A DNA stretch of 64,000 nt from Brevundimonas sp. (GCF_030682035.1 NZ_JAUXQZ010000036.1:1-64000); one strand, 5' to 3'. Positions 26,393 through 35,758 are shown, counted from the first letter of the stretch. Translations and numbers: made by a program. The notes: generated by a model not told the origin, from the sequence alone.

Positions 26393-26848
26393 TCACGACC
26401 CCGGCACGACCGGCGCCGCGTCCGCGGGCGTGGCCGGGGTGGGTCCCGCGGCGTCGGAGGCGGCCTGGCAGCGCTGGCCCGCATAAAGGCCGTTCAGATA
26501 GTACCAGCGATGCCGGACCGCCGTGGCCTCGGCCTCCTTGCGTTCGCGATCGGACGCGGTCAGGGCGTCGGCGCCCGCGATCGCCAGCCCCGCGCCGGGA
26601 ATAATCATCGCGGCTCCGGCGCGGACAACGCCGCCGAGGCGGCCGAACAGACCACCGGCCGGTTCACCCCCCATCGCCTCGCTGAGCTGGGCGGCTTCTT
26701 CGGAGACAGCGGCGCAGGTCAGGGTGGCGTCGGTCGCGCGGATGACCTCGATCGGGCCCGGCGCGGGGGCCTCGGCCTCCTGCGCCCACACGGGTGAAAC
26801 AGCGCCCAGACCCAGGGCGACGGCGGCGCATACGGTAACGGACTTCAT
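26393..26848 (-). CDS. Secreted hypothetical protein with glycine-zipper-like segment
   Basis: A 151-residue exported protein: signal peptide MKSVTVCAAVALGLGAVSPVWAQ, a middle Gly/Ala-rich hydrophobic stretch (GLFGRLGGVVRAGAAMIIPGAGLAIAGADAL, about 66-96) that resembles membrane-associating glycine zippers, then a charged segment with HRWYYLNGLYAGQRC. ATG 26848 has a GAGGG ribosome site about 11 nt upstream. Family and function are not recognised. It is flanked by repeats on both sides. Confidence 0.72.
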   Translation of the reverse strand: MKSVTVCAAVALGLGAVSPVWAQEAEAPAPGPIEVIRATDATLTCAAVSEEAAQLSEAMGGEPAGGLFGRLGGVVRAGAAMIIPGAGLAIAGADALTASDRERKEAEATAVRHRWYYLNGLYAGQRCQAASDAAGPTPATPADAAPVVPGS

Positions 26849-26903
26849 AATACTCAACCCTCAAAGCCCCGCAAAGGAACGGCTCTGAGGCACGCTGGTT
26901 GCG

Positions 26904-27090
26904 TTCTCCCTCCCCCGAAGTGGGGAGGGACGGCGAGGCGCAGCGGAGCCCGGGTGGGGAACGCCAGTCCCGCATCGGCGGCGACCGGCTTCGCAATTCC
27001 CCACCCTGTCGTCGCGGAGCCTGTCCTCGGGCCGACCTTTGGTCGGACCCGGGGGCGCCGACATCCCTCCCCACTTCGGGGGAGGGAGAC
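26904..27090. repeat. About 187-bp inverted-repeat element
   Basis: Same architecture as 25549-25692 (TTCTCCCTCCCC ... GGGGAGGGAGA, inner GGGTGGGGAA / TTCCCCACCC), with an additional inserted CGGAGCCTGTCC..GGTCGGACC block (27015-27047) shared with the repeat at 22536. It fills the space between the secreted hypothetical gene and dxs. Confidence 0.7.
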
Positions 27091-27098
27091 GCGAGGGG

Positions 27099-29006
27099 CT
27101 AAGCCCGGACCGCCCGGCTCGCCGCGACGCCCAGCGCCTGCAAGGCGGCGGCGGCTATGTGCTCGGCGTTGAGACCGGCGGTGGCGTACATGGCGGCCGG
27201 ATCAGCCTGGTCCTGGAAGACGTCGGGCAGGCACAGGGTGCGGATCTTCAGGCCGGCGTCGAGCGCGCCCTTTTCGGCGAGGAGCTGAAGCACGAAGGCG
27301 CCGAAGCCGCCCATGGCGCCCTCCTCCACCGTGATCAAGCATTCGTGGTCGCGGGCCAGACGCAGGATCAGGTCGGCGTCCAGCGGCTTGGCGAAGCGGG
27401 CGTCGGCGACGGTGGCCGAGACGCCGCGGGCGGCGAGCGCGTCGGCGGCCTTGAGCGATTCCTGCAGGCGGGTGCCGAGGCTGAGGATGGCGACGGTCGT
27501 GCCCTCGCGCACGATGCGGCCCTTGCCGATCTCGAGCGGCGCGGCGAGTTCGGGAATCTCGACGCCGACGCCGTCGCCGCGCGGATAGCGGAAGGCCGAG
27601 GGGCGGTCGTCGATCTCGAGCGAGGTGGCGATCATGGCGGCGAGGTCGGCCTCGTCGGCGGCGGCCATGAGGATCATGCCCGGCAGGGCCCCCATGAAGC
27701 CGATGTCGAAGGACCCGGCGTGGGTGGCGCCGTCCGCTCCGACCAGCCCGGCGCGGTCCATGGCGAAGCGGACCGGCAGCTTCTGGATGGCGACGTCGTG
27801 GACGACCTGGTCGTAACCGCGCTGGAGGAAGGTCGAATAGATGGCGCAGACCGGCTTCATCCCGTCGGCGGCGAGGCCGGCGGCGAAGGTGACGGCATGC
27901 TGTTCGGCGATGCCGACATCATAGGTGCGCTCGGGGAAGGCCTGGCCGAACAGGTCCAGCCCGGTGCCCGACGGCATGGCGGCGGTGATGGCGACGATGG
28001 ATGGGTCGAGCGCCGCGCGCTTGATCATCTCGGTCCCGAACACCTTGGTGTAGCTGGGAGCGTTGGAGACGGATTTGGACTGCTGACCGGAGACCACGTC
28101 GAACCTGGCCACGGCGTGAAGCTTGTCAGCGCTGCTCTCGGCCGGGGCGTAGCCCTTGCCCTTTTGCGTGACGACATGGACGATCACCGGGCGGTCGGTG
28201 ATGGCGGCGGCGTTCCGGAGGATGGGGACCAGGTTGTCCATGTCGTGGCCGTCGACCGGCCCGACATAGTAGAAGCCCAGTTCCTCGAAGAAGGTGCCGC
28301 CGACGATCATGCCGCGGGCGTATTCCTCGGCCTTGCGGGCGACATTGCGGAACGGACGCGGCAGGTGTTCGGCGACCGACTTCCCGAAACGGCGGAAATT
28401 GCGATAGGCGCCGCCCGAGACCTGTTTGGCCAGATAGGCGCTCATGCCGCCGACCGGAGGGGCGATCGACATGTCGTTGTCATTCAGGATGACGACCAGC
28501 TGTTTCGTGGTCTCGGCGGCGTTGTTCATGGCCTCATAGGCCATGCCGGCGGACATGGAGCCGTCGCCGATGACCGCCACGACCTTGTTGGTCTCGCCCT
28601 TCTGGTCGCGGGCGGCGCAGAAGCCGAGGGCGGCGCTGATCGAGGTCGAGGCGTGGGCGGCGCCGAAGGGGTCGTATTCGCTCTCGCTGCGCTTGGTGAA
28701 GCCCGACAGGCCGCCGGGCTGGCGCAGGGTGCGGATGCGGTCGCGGCGCCCGGTCAGGATCTTGTGCGGATAGCACTGGTGGCCGACGTCCCAGATCAGG
28801 ATGTCCTTCGGCGTCTCGAACACATGGTGCAGGGCGACGGTCAGCTCGACCACGCCGAGGCCTGCGCCGAGGTGGCCGCCGGTCGTGGAGACCGCGTCGA
28901 TGGTCTCGGCGCGTAGTTCATCCGCCAACTGGCGCAGCTGGGGGATATCGAACCCACGCGTGTCGGCGGGGAGGCGAACCTGGTTGAGCAACGGGGTGTC
29001 GGGCAT
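27099..29006 (-). CDS. dxs: 1-deoxy-D-xylulose-5-phosphate synthase
   Basis: Thiamine-diphosphate enzyme condensing pyruvate and glyceraldehyde-3-phosphate, the first step of the MEP pathway (635 residues). Visible motifs: [21 protein letters not shown], the ThDP-binding [17 protein letters not shown], and the transketolase central domain with [17 protein letters not shown] and [18 protein letters not shown]. It is the last gene of xseB-csaA-ispA-dxs, about 115 nt after ispA. Confidence 0.97.
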   Translation of the reverse strand: MPDTPLLNQVRLPADTRGFDIPQLRQLADELRAETIDAVSTTGGHLGAGLGVVELTVALHHVFETPKDILIWDVGHQCYPHKILTGRRDRIRTLRQPGGLSGFTKRSESEYDPFGAAHASTSISAALGFCAARDQKGETNKVVAVIGDGSMSAGMAYEAMNNAAETTKQLVVILNDNDMSIAPPVGGMSAYLAKQVSGGAYRNFRRFGKSVAEHLPRPFRNVARKAEEYARGMIVGGTFFEELGFYYVGPVDGHDMDNLVPILRNAAAITDRPVIVHVVTQKGKGYAPAESSADKLHAVARFDVVSGQQSKSVSNAPSYTKVFGTEMIKRAALDPSIVAITAAMPSGTGLDLFGQAFPERTYDVGIAEQHAVTFAAGLAADGMKPVCAIYSTFLQRGYDQVVHDVAIQKLPVRFAMDRAGLVGADGATHAGSFDIGFMGALPGMILMAAADEADLAAMIATSLEIDDRPSAFRYPRGDGVGVEIPELAAPLEIGKGRIVREGTTVAILSLGTRLQESLKAADALAARGVSATVADARFAKPLDADLILRLARDHECLITVEEGAMGGFGAFVLQLLAEKGALDAGLKIRTLCLPDVFQDQADPAAMYATAGLNAEHIAAAALQALGVAASRAVRA

Positions 29007-29121
29007 GCGGGCGTACGTACCTAAGCCTTTGGTCTTCCAACCCGCTGTAGCGCATTTCGCTGCGGTGCGGGTCGAGGTGATCTGAAAAATCGATGCAGGT
29101 TCGGTGCAGGCCCGGACCGCG

Positions 29122-30033
29122 TCAGGACTGGCGCTTTAGCACGAAGTCCACACTGGCCTTGAGGATTTCAGCGTCGTGACCGAAGACGTCGAGGTGTGCG
29201 CGGGCCTGGTCGGCCAGGTGCGCGACGCGATGCCGCGCCGCATCGACCCCCAGCAGGGTGACGAAATTGGTCTTGCCGCGCGCCGCGTCCTTGTTGGCCG
29301 CCTTGCCCAGGATGTCCTCGTCGCCCTCGACATCCAGCAGATCGTCGACGATCTGATACGCTAGGCCGATGTCGTGGGCGAAGCTGATCAGGGCCTGACG
29401 GTGAACCTCGCGGGCGCCGGCGATGATCAGGGGAATCTCGAAGGCGTAGGTGAACAGGGCGCCGGTCTTGAGCCGCTGCATGCGGGCCACGCCGCCGAGG
29501 TCGTCGCGCACGCCCAGCAGATCGATCATCTGGCCGCCGGCCATGCCGCGCGCGCCACTGGCAAGCGACAGGCGGGCGGCAAGCGCGCAGCGGATTTCGG
29601 CGTCGTCGTGGGTGTCGGGGTGCAGCAGGATGTCGAAGGCGGCGGTCTGGAGCGCGTCGCCGGCGAGGACGGCGGTGGCCTCGTCATAGGCCCTGTGCAC
29701 CGTGGGCCGCCCGCGGCGCACGTCGTCGTCGTCCATACAGGGCAGATCGTCGTGGACCAGGCTGTAGGCGTGGACGCATTCAAGGGCGCAGGCGGCGCGG
29801 AGCACCGGCCGCTCCTCGATGTCGAACAGATTGGCGGCCTCCAGCGCAAAGAAGGGCCGCAGCCGCTTGCCGGGACCGAGGGCGGCGTAGCGCATGGCCT
29901 CGGTCAGGCGCGATTCGGGACCGTCGGCGCGGGGCAGGAGCTCGTCGAGGGCGACAGTGACCAGATCGGCGATCTCGGCCACCCGGTCGATGACGCCCTG
30001 CTCAGGGGAGTTGGCTGCGAAGGCGGGGGTCAA
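29122..30033 (-). CDS. ispA: Farnesyl diphosphate synthase (polyprenyl synthetase)
   Basis: Short-chain trans-prenyl transferase condensing IPP with DMAPP and GPP. The 303-residue protein has GGKRLRP-type [14 protein letters not shown], the first Asp-rich motif [14 protein letters not shown] and the second DDLLDVEGD. The start is judged to be TTG 30033, which overlaps the stop of the upstream csaA-like gene (TTTTGA); no ATG fits the family N-terminus. Upstream in-frame codons overlap csaA and xseB and are not coding. Confidence 0.93.
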   Translation of the reverse strand: MTPAFAANSPEQGVIDRVAEIADLVTVALDELLPRADGPESRLTEAMRYAALGPGKRLRPFFALEAANLFDIEERPVLRAACALECVHAYSLVHDDLPCMDDDDVRRGRPTVHRAYDEATAVLAGDALQTAAFDILLHPDTHDDAEIRCALAARLSLASGARGMAGGQMIDLLGVRDDLGGVARMQRLKTGALFTYAFEIPLIIAGAREVHRQALISFAHDIGLAYQIVDDLLDVEGDEDILGKAANKDAARGKTNFVTLLGVDAARHRVAHLADQARAHLDVFGHDAEILKASVDFVLKRQS

Positions 30034-30380
30034 AACAGCCTCCCGCCAACAGGGACGTCGCGATCGACGCCGATCAGGACGACCTCCCCCGCCGCATCGG
30101 GAAAGCCGAGGGTCAGGACCTCGGACATGAAGGGGCCGATCTGGCGCGGCGGGAAGTTGACGACGGCGGCGACCTTGCGGCCCAGCAACTGGTCGCGGCT
30201 GTAGTGGGTGGTGATCTGGGCCGAGGACTTCTTGACCCCGAGGTCGGGCCCGAAGTCGATGGTCAGCTTCCAGGCGGGCTTGCGCGCTTCGGGGAAGGGA
30301 TCGACGGCGAGAACCTGACCCACGCGGACATCGACCTTCATGAAGTCGTCGAAGGTGATCTGTCCGGCGGGGGCCGGCAT
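30030..30380 (-). CDS. csaA: CsaA-like tRNA-binding domain protein
   Basis: A 116-residue stand-alone tRNA-binding (EMAP II/OB-fold) protein: [68 protein letters not shown] and SEVLTLG. CsaA relatives have been described as export-linked chaperones and as tRNA binders. ATG 30380 overlaps the xseB stop (ATGA) and its own stop overlaps the ispA start, so all three are translationally coupled; its role within an isoprenoid operon is unexplained. Confidence 0.9.
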   Translation of the reverse strand: MPAPAGQITFDDFMKVDVRVGQVLAVDPFPEARKPAWKLTIDFGPDLGVKKSSAQITTHYSRDQLLGRKVAAVVNFPPRQIGPFMSEVLTLGFPDAAGEVVLIGVDRDVPVGGRLF

Positions 30381-30628
30381 CAGCTGAACTCGGCCGGTTC
30401 GACGCCCTTCGCCTGGCCGTCGGGGCCGACCACGATCTTCTCGACGCGAAGTTGGGCGGCCTTGAGCCGGTTCTCGCAATGGGCCTTGAGCCGCGCGCCC
30501 TCCTCATAGAGGGCGATGGATTCCTCCAGCGGGGCCTGGCCGGACTCGAGTTTGGAGACGATGGCCTCGAGACGCTGCAGGGCGTCCTCGAAGCTGAGCT
30601 CGGCGGGGATGGAGGCTGTGTTGGTCAT
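30380..30628 (-). CDS. xseB: Exodeoxyribonuclease VII small subunit
   Basis: Small subunit of exonuclease VII (82 residues), a helical protein that coats the large subunit XseA. The family core is seen in [44 protein letters not shown]. It heads the xseB-csaA-ispA-dxs operon, the common xseB-ispA-dxs arrangement with one insertion. xseA is not in the window. Confidence 0.95.
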   Translation of the reverse strand: MTNTASIPAELSFEDALQRLEAIVSKLESGQAPLEESIALYEEGARLKAHCENRLKAAQLRVEKIVVGPDGQAKGVEPAEFS

Positions 30629-30706
30629 CGTGCGCGACCCTAGAGGGGGCGGGGGCGGGCCTCAAGCAGAGACCGGCGCCCGGTCGGCCATTTGCGGGGG
30701 GTGGAA

Positions 30707-30898
30707 GGTTCATCACAACGAACACGACGAGATCACAAAGGACACGGCGGGACCGGGGATGGGTTGAGGTCCGCGCCTTCTTCCGCGTTCCTCGATCGCG
30801 GCGTACGCCGCATTTGATCAAAGCCCCGGCGCGGTTCTGTCGTCCTCTCAGGACCCGTTGTGTCCTTTGTGATCTCGTCGTGTCCTTTGTGATGAACC
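30707..30898. repeat. Imperfect 43-bp inverted repeat upstream of xseB
   Basis: The left arm (30707-30749) starts GGTTCATCACAA and the right arm (30856-30898) ends TTGTGATGAACC; about 38 of 43 positions are complementary. Each arm contains the word ATCACAAAGGACAC or its variant twice, so the element is built from a shorter direct repeat. It encloses about 105 bp of non-repetitive DNA and separates the xseB and cyclophilin genes. Confidence 0.75.
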
Positions 30899-30925
30899 CG
30901 CTCTGGTCGGAGCAAGCGCGCCGGC

Positions 30926-31546
30926 TCAGGGGACGGGGGCGCGGCGGGCGGAGACGATGCGGACGCGGGGGTCCAGCATCTGGCCGCGCATGAAGCCTTC
31001 GCCCTCGGTGGGGGATTTGGGGGCGGCGAGGATGGCGCGGACCACGTCCATGCCCTCGATCACCCGACCAAAGACGGCGAAGCCCGGATCGCCCGGGGCG
31101 GCCCGACCGGCGTCAAAGCCCGACAGATTGCCGACGATGATGAAGAAGTCACCGTCGGCCGTGCCCGGATCGAAGCGCGCCATGGACAGGGCGCCGTCGA
31201 TGTGGCGCAGGCCCGTCTGGCTGGTCGGCTCATGGGCGATGGGCGGAAGGATGCGGTCAGGCGCGTTGGCGGTCCCGCCCTGGACGACGCCGGTCCCGGC
31301 GCCCAGTTCCATGCCGCGGTAGAAGTCAGTCCCGTTGTAACGGCCCTCATCCACATAGCGCAGGAAGTTGGCGGCGGTGACCGGGGCGCGGGGATCGGTC
31401 TCGACGAGGATCGACCCGGCGGTGGTTTCGAGGAGGACCCGGACGGCAGCGGGGGCCGGCGGCGAGGGAACATCCTGCGCGATCGCCGGAGCCGACAGGG
31501 CGGCGGCGAGGCAGAGGGCGAAGGCGAGCAAGGACCGGCGGATCAT
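30926..31546 (-). CDS. Periplasmic peptidyl-prolyl cis-trans isomerase (cyclophilin type)
   Basis: A 206-residue exported cyclophilin. Signal peptide MIRRSLLAFALCLAAALSAPAIAQ, then the cyclophilin fold: VLLETTAGSILVETDPRAPVTAANFLRYVDEG, FYRG, VVQGG, GALSMAR and FFIIVGNLSGFD..FAVFGRVIEGMDVV. It should assist proline isomerisation of envelope proteins. ATG 31546 is the signal-peptide start. It follows the histidine-phosphatase gene by 16 nt on the same strand. Confidence 0.93.
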   Translation of the reverse strand: MIRRSLLAFALCLAAALSAPAIAQDVPSPPAPAAVRVLLETTAGSILVETDPRAPVTAANFLRYVDEGRYNGTDFYRGMELGAGTGVVQGGTANAPDRILPPIAHEPTSQTGLRHIDGALSMARFDPGTADGDFFIIVGNLSGFDAGRAAPGDPGFAVFGRVIEGMDVVRAILAAPKSPTEGEGFMRGQMLDPRVRIVSARRAPVP

Positions 31547-31562
31547 CGTCCTCTCCCGAAGG

Positions 31563-32210
31563 TCAGCGCTTTTCGTAGCGGCGCTGGGACCAGTATTTGA
31601 AGCCCTGATTGTGGACCAGGTCCCAGCCGTCGGCGCGCAGGCGGCGGCCGACCATGTGATTGAAATAGCCATGGGCGAGGACCAGCACGTCCTGACCGCT
31701 CTCGGCGCGCGCGATCAGGGCCCGGGCGGCGGCCTCGGAACGGGCTTCCGCTTCGGCGCGTGTCTCCTGGCCCTCGTGGTGGTTGAAGGCGTGCCACCAG
31801 ATGCGGGCCACGACGCCCCAGTATTTGGGAGGCAGTTTGAACCAGGCCGGGAAGCGGGGCGGCGGCAGGGGCGCTTCGATGAAGAGTGCGTCGGACATGA
31901 CTTCGCGGCCCGCGCAGATGGCGGCGGCGGTTTCCTGGGCGCGGGGGCGGGTGGAGGCGTAGATCGCGCCCGCCCCCTCGGCGGTGGCCAGCAGTTCGGG
32001 CGGCGGGGTCTGGCCGGCGCGCAGGCCGCCGACCTCGTATTTGGCCCACCAGTCACGGTACTGGTCAGAGGTCAGATAGCATTTGCGCGACAGGGCCGGC
32101 TCGCCGTGGCGGGCCAGAACAATGGCGCCGGGGCGCACCGAGACAAGGGCGGCGCGGGGCGGCGACGACGGCGCGGTCGCTGTCATCGAAGGAGCCGGCG
32201 GGTCGGCCAT
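31563..32210 (-). CDS. Histidine phosphatase superfamily protein
   Basis: A 215-residue phosphoglycerate-mutase-like protein. The phospho-acceptor histidine is in VLARHGEPA, the second phosphate pocket is in STRPRAQETA, and the later catalytic histidine is in VLAHGYFNHMVG. The substrate is not evident; the insert rich in Trp and aromatic residues (FPAWFKLPPKYWGVVARIWWHAFNHHEG) is unusual for metabolic mutases. ATG 32210 is chosen; ATG 32237 is possible. Confidence 0.85.
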   Translation of the reverse strand: MADPPAPSMTATAPSSPPRAALVSVRPGAIVLARHGEPALSRKCYLTSDQYRDWWAKYEVGGLRAGQTPPPELLATAEGAGAIYASTRPRAQETAAAICAGREVMSDALFIEAPLPPPRFPAWFKLPPKYWGVVARIWWHAFNHHEGQETRAEAEARSEAAARALIARAESGQDVLVLAHGYFNHMVGRRLRADGWDLVHNQGFKYWSQRRYEKR

Positions 32211-32272
32211 CACTGAGTCTCTGGCGGGGGCGGGCATGATGTGCGGAGGATAGGCCGTTGGCGAACCGTCCC

Positions 32273-33193
32273 TTATTCCTCCCCCAAGGCCTGAACATGG
32301 GCGACCGCGGAACGGCCCAGCCCCTCTAGGTCGTAACCGCCCTCGAGCGAGGACACAACCTTGCCCCCGCAGCACGATCGCGCGACCTCGAGCACGGCGC
32401 GGGTCGCCCAGGCGAAATCCTCGGCCTCAAGGCTTTGATGCGCCAGCGGATCGCGACGATGGGCGTCGAAGCCGGCGGAGATCAGGATCAGGTCGGGGGA
32501 GAAGGCCTGAAGCGCAGGCATGAGGCCGCCGGAGAAGGTCGCGCGCCAGGCCTCGCGGGCGGTGTGGGGCGGCACCGGGACGTTGACGATATTGCCGACG
32601 CCGGTTTCGGAGGCCGCGCCCGTCCCCGGATAGAGGGGCATCTGGTGGATGGAGCCAAGGAAGAGGCTGTCGTCGGTCTCGAAGGCGGCTTGAGTGCCGT
32701 TGCCGTGGTGGACGTCGAAATCGATGACGGCGACGCGCGCCAGACCCCCGGCCTGGGCCACCCTGGCGGCGACGGCGACATTGGAGAACAGGCAGAAGCC
32801 CATGCTCTGGTCCGGCTCGGCGTGATGGCCGGGCGGACGGACGGCGGCGAAGGCGCGGGCGGTCTCGCCGCGGGCGACGGCCCGAACGGCGTCTATGACC
32901 GCTCCGGCGGCGAGGCGGGCGGCGCGGACGCTGCCGGGGGACAGGACGGTGTCGGCGTCGAGCTGGCGGAAGCCGCTGTCGGGCGCGGCGGCCAGGATGT
33001 CGGCGACATGGGCGGCGGGGTGCAGCCGTTCGAGGTCGGCGACGGCGGCCTCGGTGGCGGCGCGACGGTCGAGACCGAGGCTGGCCGCGTCGAGGGCATC
33101 GAGCACGGCCTGGAGCCGCTCGGGGCTTTCGGGATGGCCGACGCCGGGGCGATGGGCCAGCATATCGGGATGGGTGAAGAGGGCGACGCTCAT
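32273..33193 (-). CDS. Histone deacetylase family protein (acetylpolyamine amidohydrolase-like)
   Basis: Zinc-dependent deacetylase fold (306 residues). Active-site signatures include [38 protein letters not shown] and [15 protein letters not shown], supplying the tandem His and the Asp/His/Asp zinc ligands. Bacterial members deacetylate polyamines, acetoin-system proteins or other acyl-lysines. ATG 33193 is chosen because the family N-terminus follows it; the longer frame upstream reads through the 33231-33364 inverted repeat. Confidence 0.92.
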   Translation of the reverse strand: MSVALFTHPDMLAHRPGVGHPESPERLQAVLDALDAASLGLDRRAATEAAVADLERLHPAAHVADILAAAPDSGFRQLDADTVLSPGSVRAARLAAGAVIDAVRAVARGETARAFAAVRPPGHHAEPDQSMGFCLFSNVAVAARVAQAGGLARVAVIDFDVHHGNGTQAAFETDDSLFLGSIHQMPLYPGTGAASETGVGNIVNVPVPPHTAREAWRATFSGGLMPALQAFSPDLILISAGFDAHRRDPLAHQSLEAEDFAWATRAVLEVARSCCGGKVVSSLEGGYDLEGLGRSAVAHVQALGEE

Positions 33194-33230
33194 CGGCGGG
33201 AGGATAGGGGGATGGGCCTGCAAAAAATAC

Positions 33231-33364
33231 CCGCTCATCCCGGCGAAAGCCGGGACGCAGAGCTTTGGGTGATGCAGTGGGTCCGGTGGTCGGCGCCCGG
33301 TTGTCCTGAGGCGCCGGCGTCTCGCTGGACAGGACTGGGTCCCGGCTTTCGCCGGGATGAGCGG
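33231..33364. repeat. MITE-like element with perfect 26-bp inverted arms
   Basis: Arms at 33231-33256 (begins CCGCTCATCCCGGCGAAAGC) and 33339-33364 are exact reverse complements over 26 nt and enclose about 82 bp. Short A/T runs flank each arm (AAAAAATA left, AATTTT right). The same core occurs singly at 4334-4354. It sits between divergent deacetylase and acetyltransferase genes and has no coding capacity. Confidence 0.8.
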
Positions 33365-33410
33365 AATTTTGGGGGTTGAGTCGGGCGGCTCATGGGGTGA
33401 AAGCGGGGCC

Positions 33411-33938
33411 ATGACAGACGCCCTGATCCGCCCCGCCGTTGACGCCGACGCCGCCGCCCTTGGCGTGCTGGGACGGCAGACCTTTCTCGACACCTTCGTA
33501 GAGGGGTTCGCCATCCCCTATCCCGCCGACGATCTGGCGGGCTTCCTCGACGCGAGTTTTAGCCCCGGAGCGATCCGGGCGAAGCTGAACGAACCGGGCG
33601 CGGCCTGGTGGGTGGCCGAGCGGGACGGCGAACTGCTGGCCTTCGCCAACACGGGACCGAACACCCTGCCCCATCCGGAAGCGAGGCCGAGCCATGCGGA
33701 GTTGCGGCGGCTGTATGTGTCGAAGGCGGCGCAGGGGCTGGGTCTGGGCACCAAACTGCTGGCGATCGCGCTGGACTGGATGGAGGCGCACAGCGACGGG
33801 CCGCTGTGGATCGGCGTCTGGAACGGGAACCTGAAGGCGCAGCGGCTCTATGAGGCGTACGGGTTCGAAAAGGCGGGCGAGTACCAGTATCCCGTCGGAC
33901 GCTGGCTGGACGACGAGTTCATCTACCGGCGCGGATAG
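33411..33938 (+). CDS. GNAT family N-acetyltransferase
   Basis: A 175-residue acetyl-CoA-dependent acyltransferase. The acetyl-CoA loop region is [27 protein letters not shown] (variant of Q/RxxGxG/A) and the C-terminal part [26 protein letters not shown] is typical. ATG 33411 opens the domain ([15 protein letters not shown]). The acceptor is unknown. It ends 14 nt before the mntA-like gene on the same strand. Confidence 0.9.
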   Translation: MTDALIRPAVDADAAALGVLGRQTFLDTFVEGFAIPYPADDLAGFLDASFSPGAIRAKLNEPGAAWWVAERDGELLAFANTGPNTLPHPEARPSHAELRRLYVSKAAQGLGLGTKLLAIALDWMEAHSDGPLWIGVWNGNLKAQRLYEAYGFEKAGEYQYPVGRWLDDEFIYRRG

Positions 33939-33952
33939 ACTATAAGAGCCCG

Positions 33953-34240
33953 ATGACCCGCGACGAACTGCTGATCAAGTTGCGCGAGCTGAAGCCTTGG
34001 CTGGAGGAGCAAGGCATTGTGAATGTGCGCCTGTTCGGCAGCTATGCCCGCGACGAGGCGGGGCCGGACAGCGATGTGGATCTGCTGGTGGACATCACCA
34101 AGCCCCTCGGCTTCCGGTTTTTCGGCATTGAGGATGAGATCGGCGAGCAATTGGGGGCCCGTGTGGAGATGGTGACCGCAAGGTCTGTTGAGAATCCCTA
34201 TATCAGGCACACAGTGGAACGAGACGCCCTTGTGGTCTGA
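33953..34240 (+). CDS. mntA: MntA-like minimal nucleotidyltransferase antitoxin
   Basis: A 95-residue minimal nucleotidyltransferase of the MNT/HEPN toxin-antitoxin class. The catalytic motif GS-x10-DxD is exact: Gly29-Ser30, then Asp41 and Asp43 in DSDVDLLVD, with a third acidic residue in RVEMVT. In characterised systems MntA inactivates the HEPN toxin by adding AMP to a tyrosine near its active site. The 3' end overlaps the HEPN gene by about 11 nt, supporting a pair. Confidence 0.92.
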   Translation: MTRDELLIKLRELKPWLEEQGIVNVRLFGSYARDEAGPDSDVDLLVDITKPLGFRFFGIEDEIGEQLGARVEMVTARSVENPYIRHTVERDALVV

Positions 34241-34580
34241 CCGGGACGCCGCACTGATCCAAGAGATGCAGGTCAGGCTGGATCAGATCGCGTCGCTTGT
34301 CGCGGATGAGGATCGCGAAACATTCCTGGCCGACGAGGCGAAGCCCCATGCTTTAGCGATGTTCTTCGTGGTGGTCGGGGAAGCAGCAAGCAAAGTGAGC
34401 CCAGAACTAAAAGCGGCTTATCCTGACCTCGCTTGGGAGTTCGCAAGGCGCCTTCGAAACCTGATCGCCCATGAGTATCGAAGGGTCGATTGGAATCTCC
34501 TCTGGACCATCGCGACAGAGGACGCTCCCAGACTGAGAGCCGATCTGCCCCAACCTCCTCCTCCTGAGGCGTTGGACTGA
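34230..34580 (+). CDS. hepT: HepT-like HEPN-domain toxin (RNase)
   Basis: A helical HEPN-domain protein of about 116 residues. The RNase motif Rx4HxY is exact in RNLIAHEY (Arg76, His81, Tyr83 from this start), with the Tyr being the known AMPylation target in HepT relatives; VVVGEAASKVSPEL is also family-typical. The start is placed at TTG 34230 inside the end of mntA because the HEPN core (SDRDAALIQEMQVRL) begins there; an ATG at 34188 would add 14 residues. Its stop overlaps the VWA gene start (TGATG). GC content looks lower than in the surroundings. Confidence 0.88.
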   Translation: MWSDRDAALIQEMQVRLDQIASLVADEDRETFLADEAKPHALAMFFVVVGEAASKVSPELKAAYPDLAWEFARRLRNLIAHEYRRVDWNLLWTIATEDAPRLRADLPQPPPPEALD

Positions 34581-35758
34581 TGCTTATCCCCTTCTTCACT
34601 GCTCTCCGTGACGCGCGCGTGCCCGTGTCGATGAAGGAATGGCTCCATCTGATGGAGGCCATGGACCGGGATATCGCCGGGCGAAAGGTCGATGACTTCT
34701 ACCATCTGTCGCGGGCGGTGCTGGTCAAGGACGAGAAACACTTCGACCGGTTCGATCAGGTGTTCGGCAAGGTCTTCGCCGGGATCGAAACCGTCGGCGC
34801 GGGTGACGAACCGGCGCTGGATGTGCCCGAGGACTGGCTGAAGCTGCTGAACGAAAAATACCTGACCGACGAGGAAAAGGCGCAGATCGAAGCCTTGGGC
34901 GGGTTCGACAAGCTGATGGAGACGCTGAAACAGCGGCTGGAGGAACAGCAGGGCCGCCACGAGGGCGGCGCCAAATGGCTCGGCACGGGCGGGACCAGCC
35001 CGTTCGGGCACGGCGGCTACAATCCCGAAGGCGTGCGCGTCGGCGGTCCGGGCAAGCAGGGCCGGGCGGTCAAGGTCTGGGAAAAGCGCGAATACCGCAA
35101 TCTGGACGATCAGGTCGAACTGGGCACGCGCAACATCAAGGTCGCGCTGCGCCGCCTGCGCCGGTTCGCGCGGCAGGGGGCCGAGGACGAGCTGGACATG
35201 GACGCCACCATCGACGGCACCGCGCGTCAGGGCTGGCTGGACATCCACATGCGGGCCGAGCGACGCAACACCATCAAGGTGCTGCTGTTTCTCGACATCG
35301 GCGGCTCGATGGATGCCCATGTGAGGATGTGCGAGGAGCTGTTCTCGGCGGCGAAAACCGAATTCAAACATCTGGAATTCTTCTACTTCCACAACTGCCT
35401 CTACGAGGGCGTGTGGAAGGACAACCGGCGTCGGCATGAGCGGAAGATCCCGACCTGGGAGGTGCTGAACAAATACCCGGCCGACTGGCGCGCCATCTTC
35501 GTCGGCGACGCGACAATGAGCCCGTATGAAGTGACCATGCCCGGCGGCTCGGTCGAGCACTGGAACGAGGAGACGGGCGCTGTCTGGATGAAGCGGGCGA
35601 CGCAGCAGTGGGACAAGGTCGCCTGGCTGAACCCGTCGCCCGAGCGATACTGGAGCTATTCGGCCTCGGTCGGGATGGTGCGCGAGCTGGTCGATGAGCG
35701 GATGTATCCGCTGACACTGGAAGGGCTGGAGAAGGCGATGCGGGCGCTGACCAAATAG
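34580..35758 (+). CDS. VWA domain protein, CoxE-like
   Basis: A 392-residue protein of the CoxE-like von Willebrand factor A family. The N-terminal helical region (MLIPFFTALRDARVPVSMKEWLHLMEAM) is diagnostic; the VWA domain (about residues 230-390) has a MIDAS-type DIGGSMDAH. Relatives usually act with a MoxR-type AAA+ ATPase as metal-cofactor or complex-assembly chaperones. No MoxR gene is in the window; instead this gene is translationally coupled to the HEPN gene upstream. Confidence 0.92.
   Translation: MLIPFFTALRDARVPVSMKEWLHLMEAMDRDIAGRKVDDFYHLSRAVLVKDEKHFDRFDQVFGKVFAGIETVGAGDEPALDVPEDWLKLLNEKYLTDEEKAQIEALGGFDKLMETLKQRLEEQQGRHEGGAKWLGTGGTSPFGHGGYNPEGVRVGGPGKQGRAVKVWEKREYRNLDDQVELGTRNIKVALRRLRRFARQGAEDELDMDATIDGTARQGWLDIHMRAERRNTIKVLLFLDIGGSMDAHVRMCEELFSAAKTEFKHLEFFYFHNCLYEGVWKDNRRRHERKIPTWEVLNKYPADWRAIFVGDATMSPYEVTMPGGSVEHWNEETGAVWMKRATQQWDKVAWLNPSPERYWSYSASVGMVRELVDERMYPLTLEGLEKAMRALTK

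Noticed and set aside
27039..28916. 625-codon plus-strand frame across dxs
   Set aside because: It is antisense to dxs; composition is Gly/Asp/His-rich and it has no recognisable domain or ribosome site.
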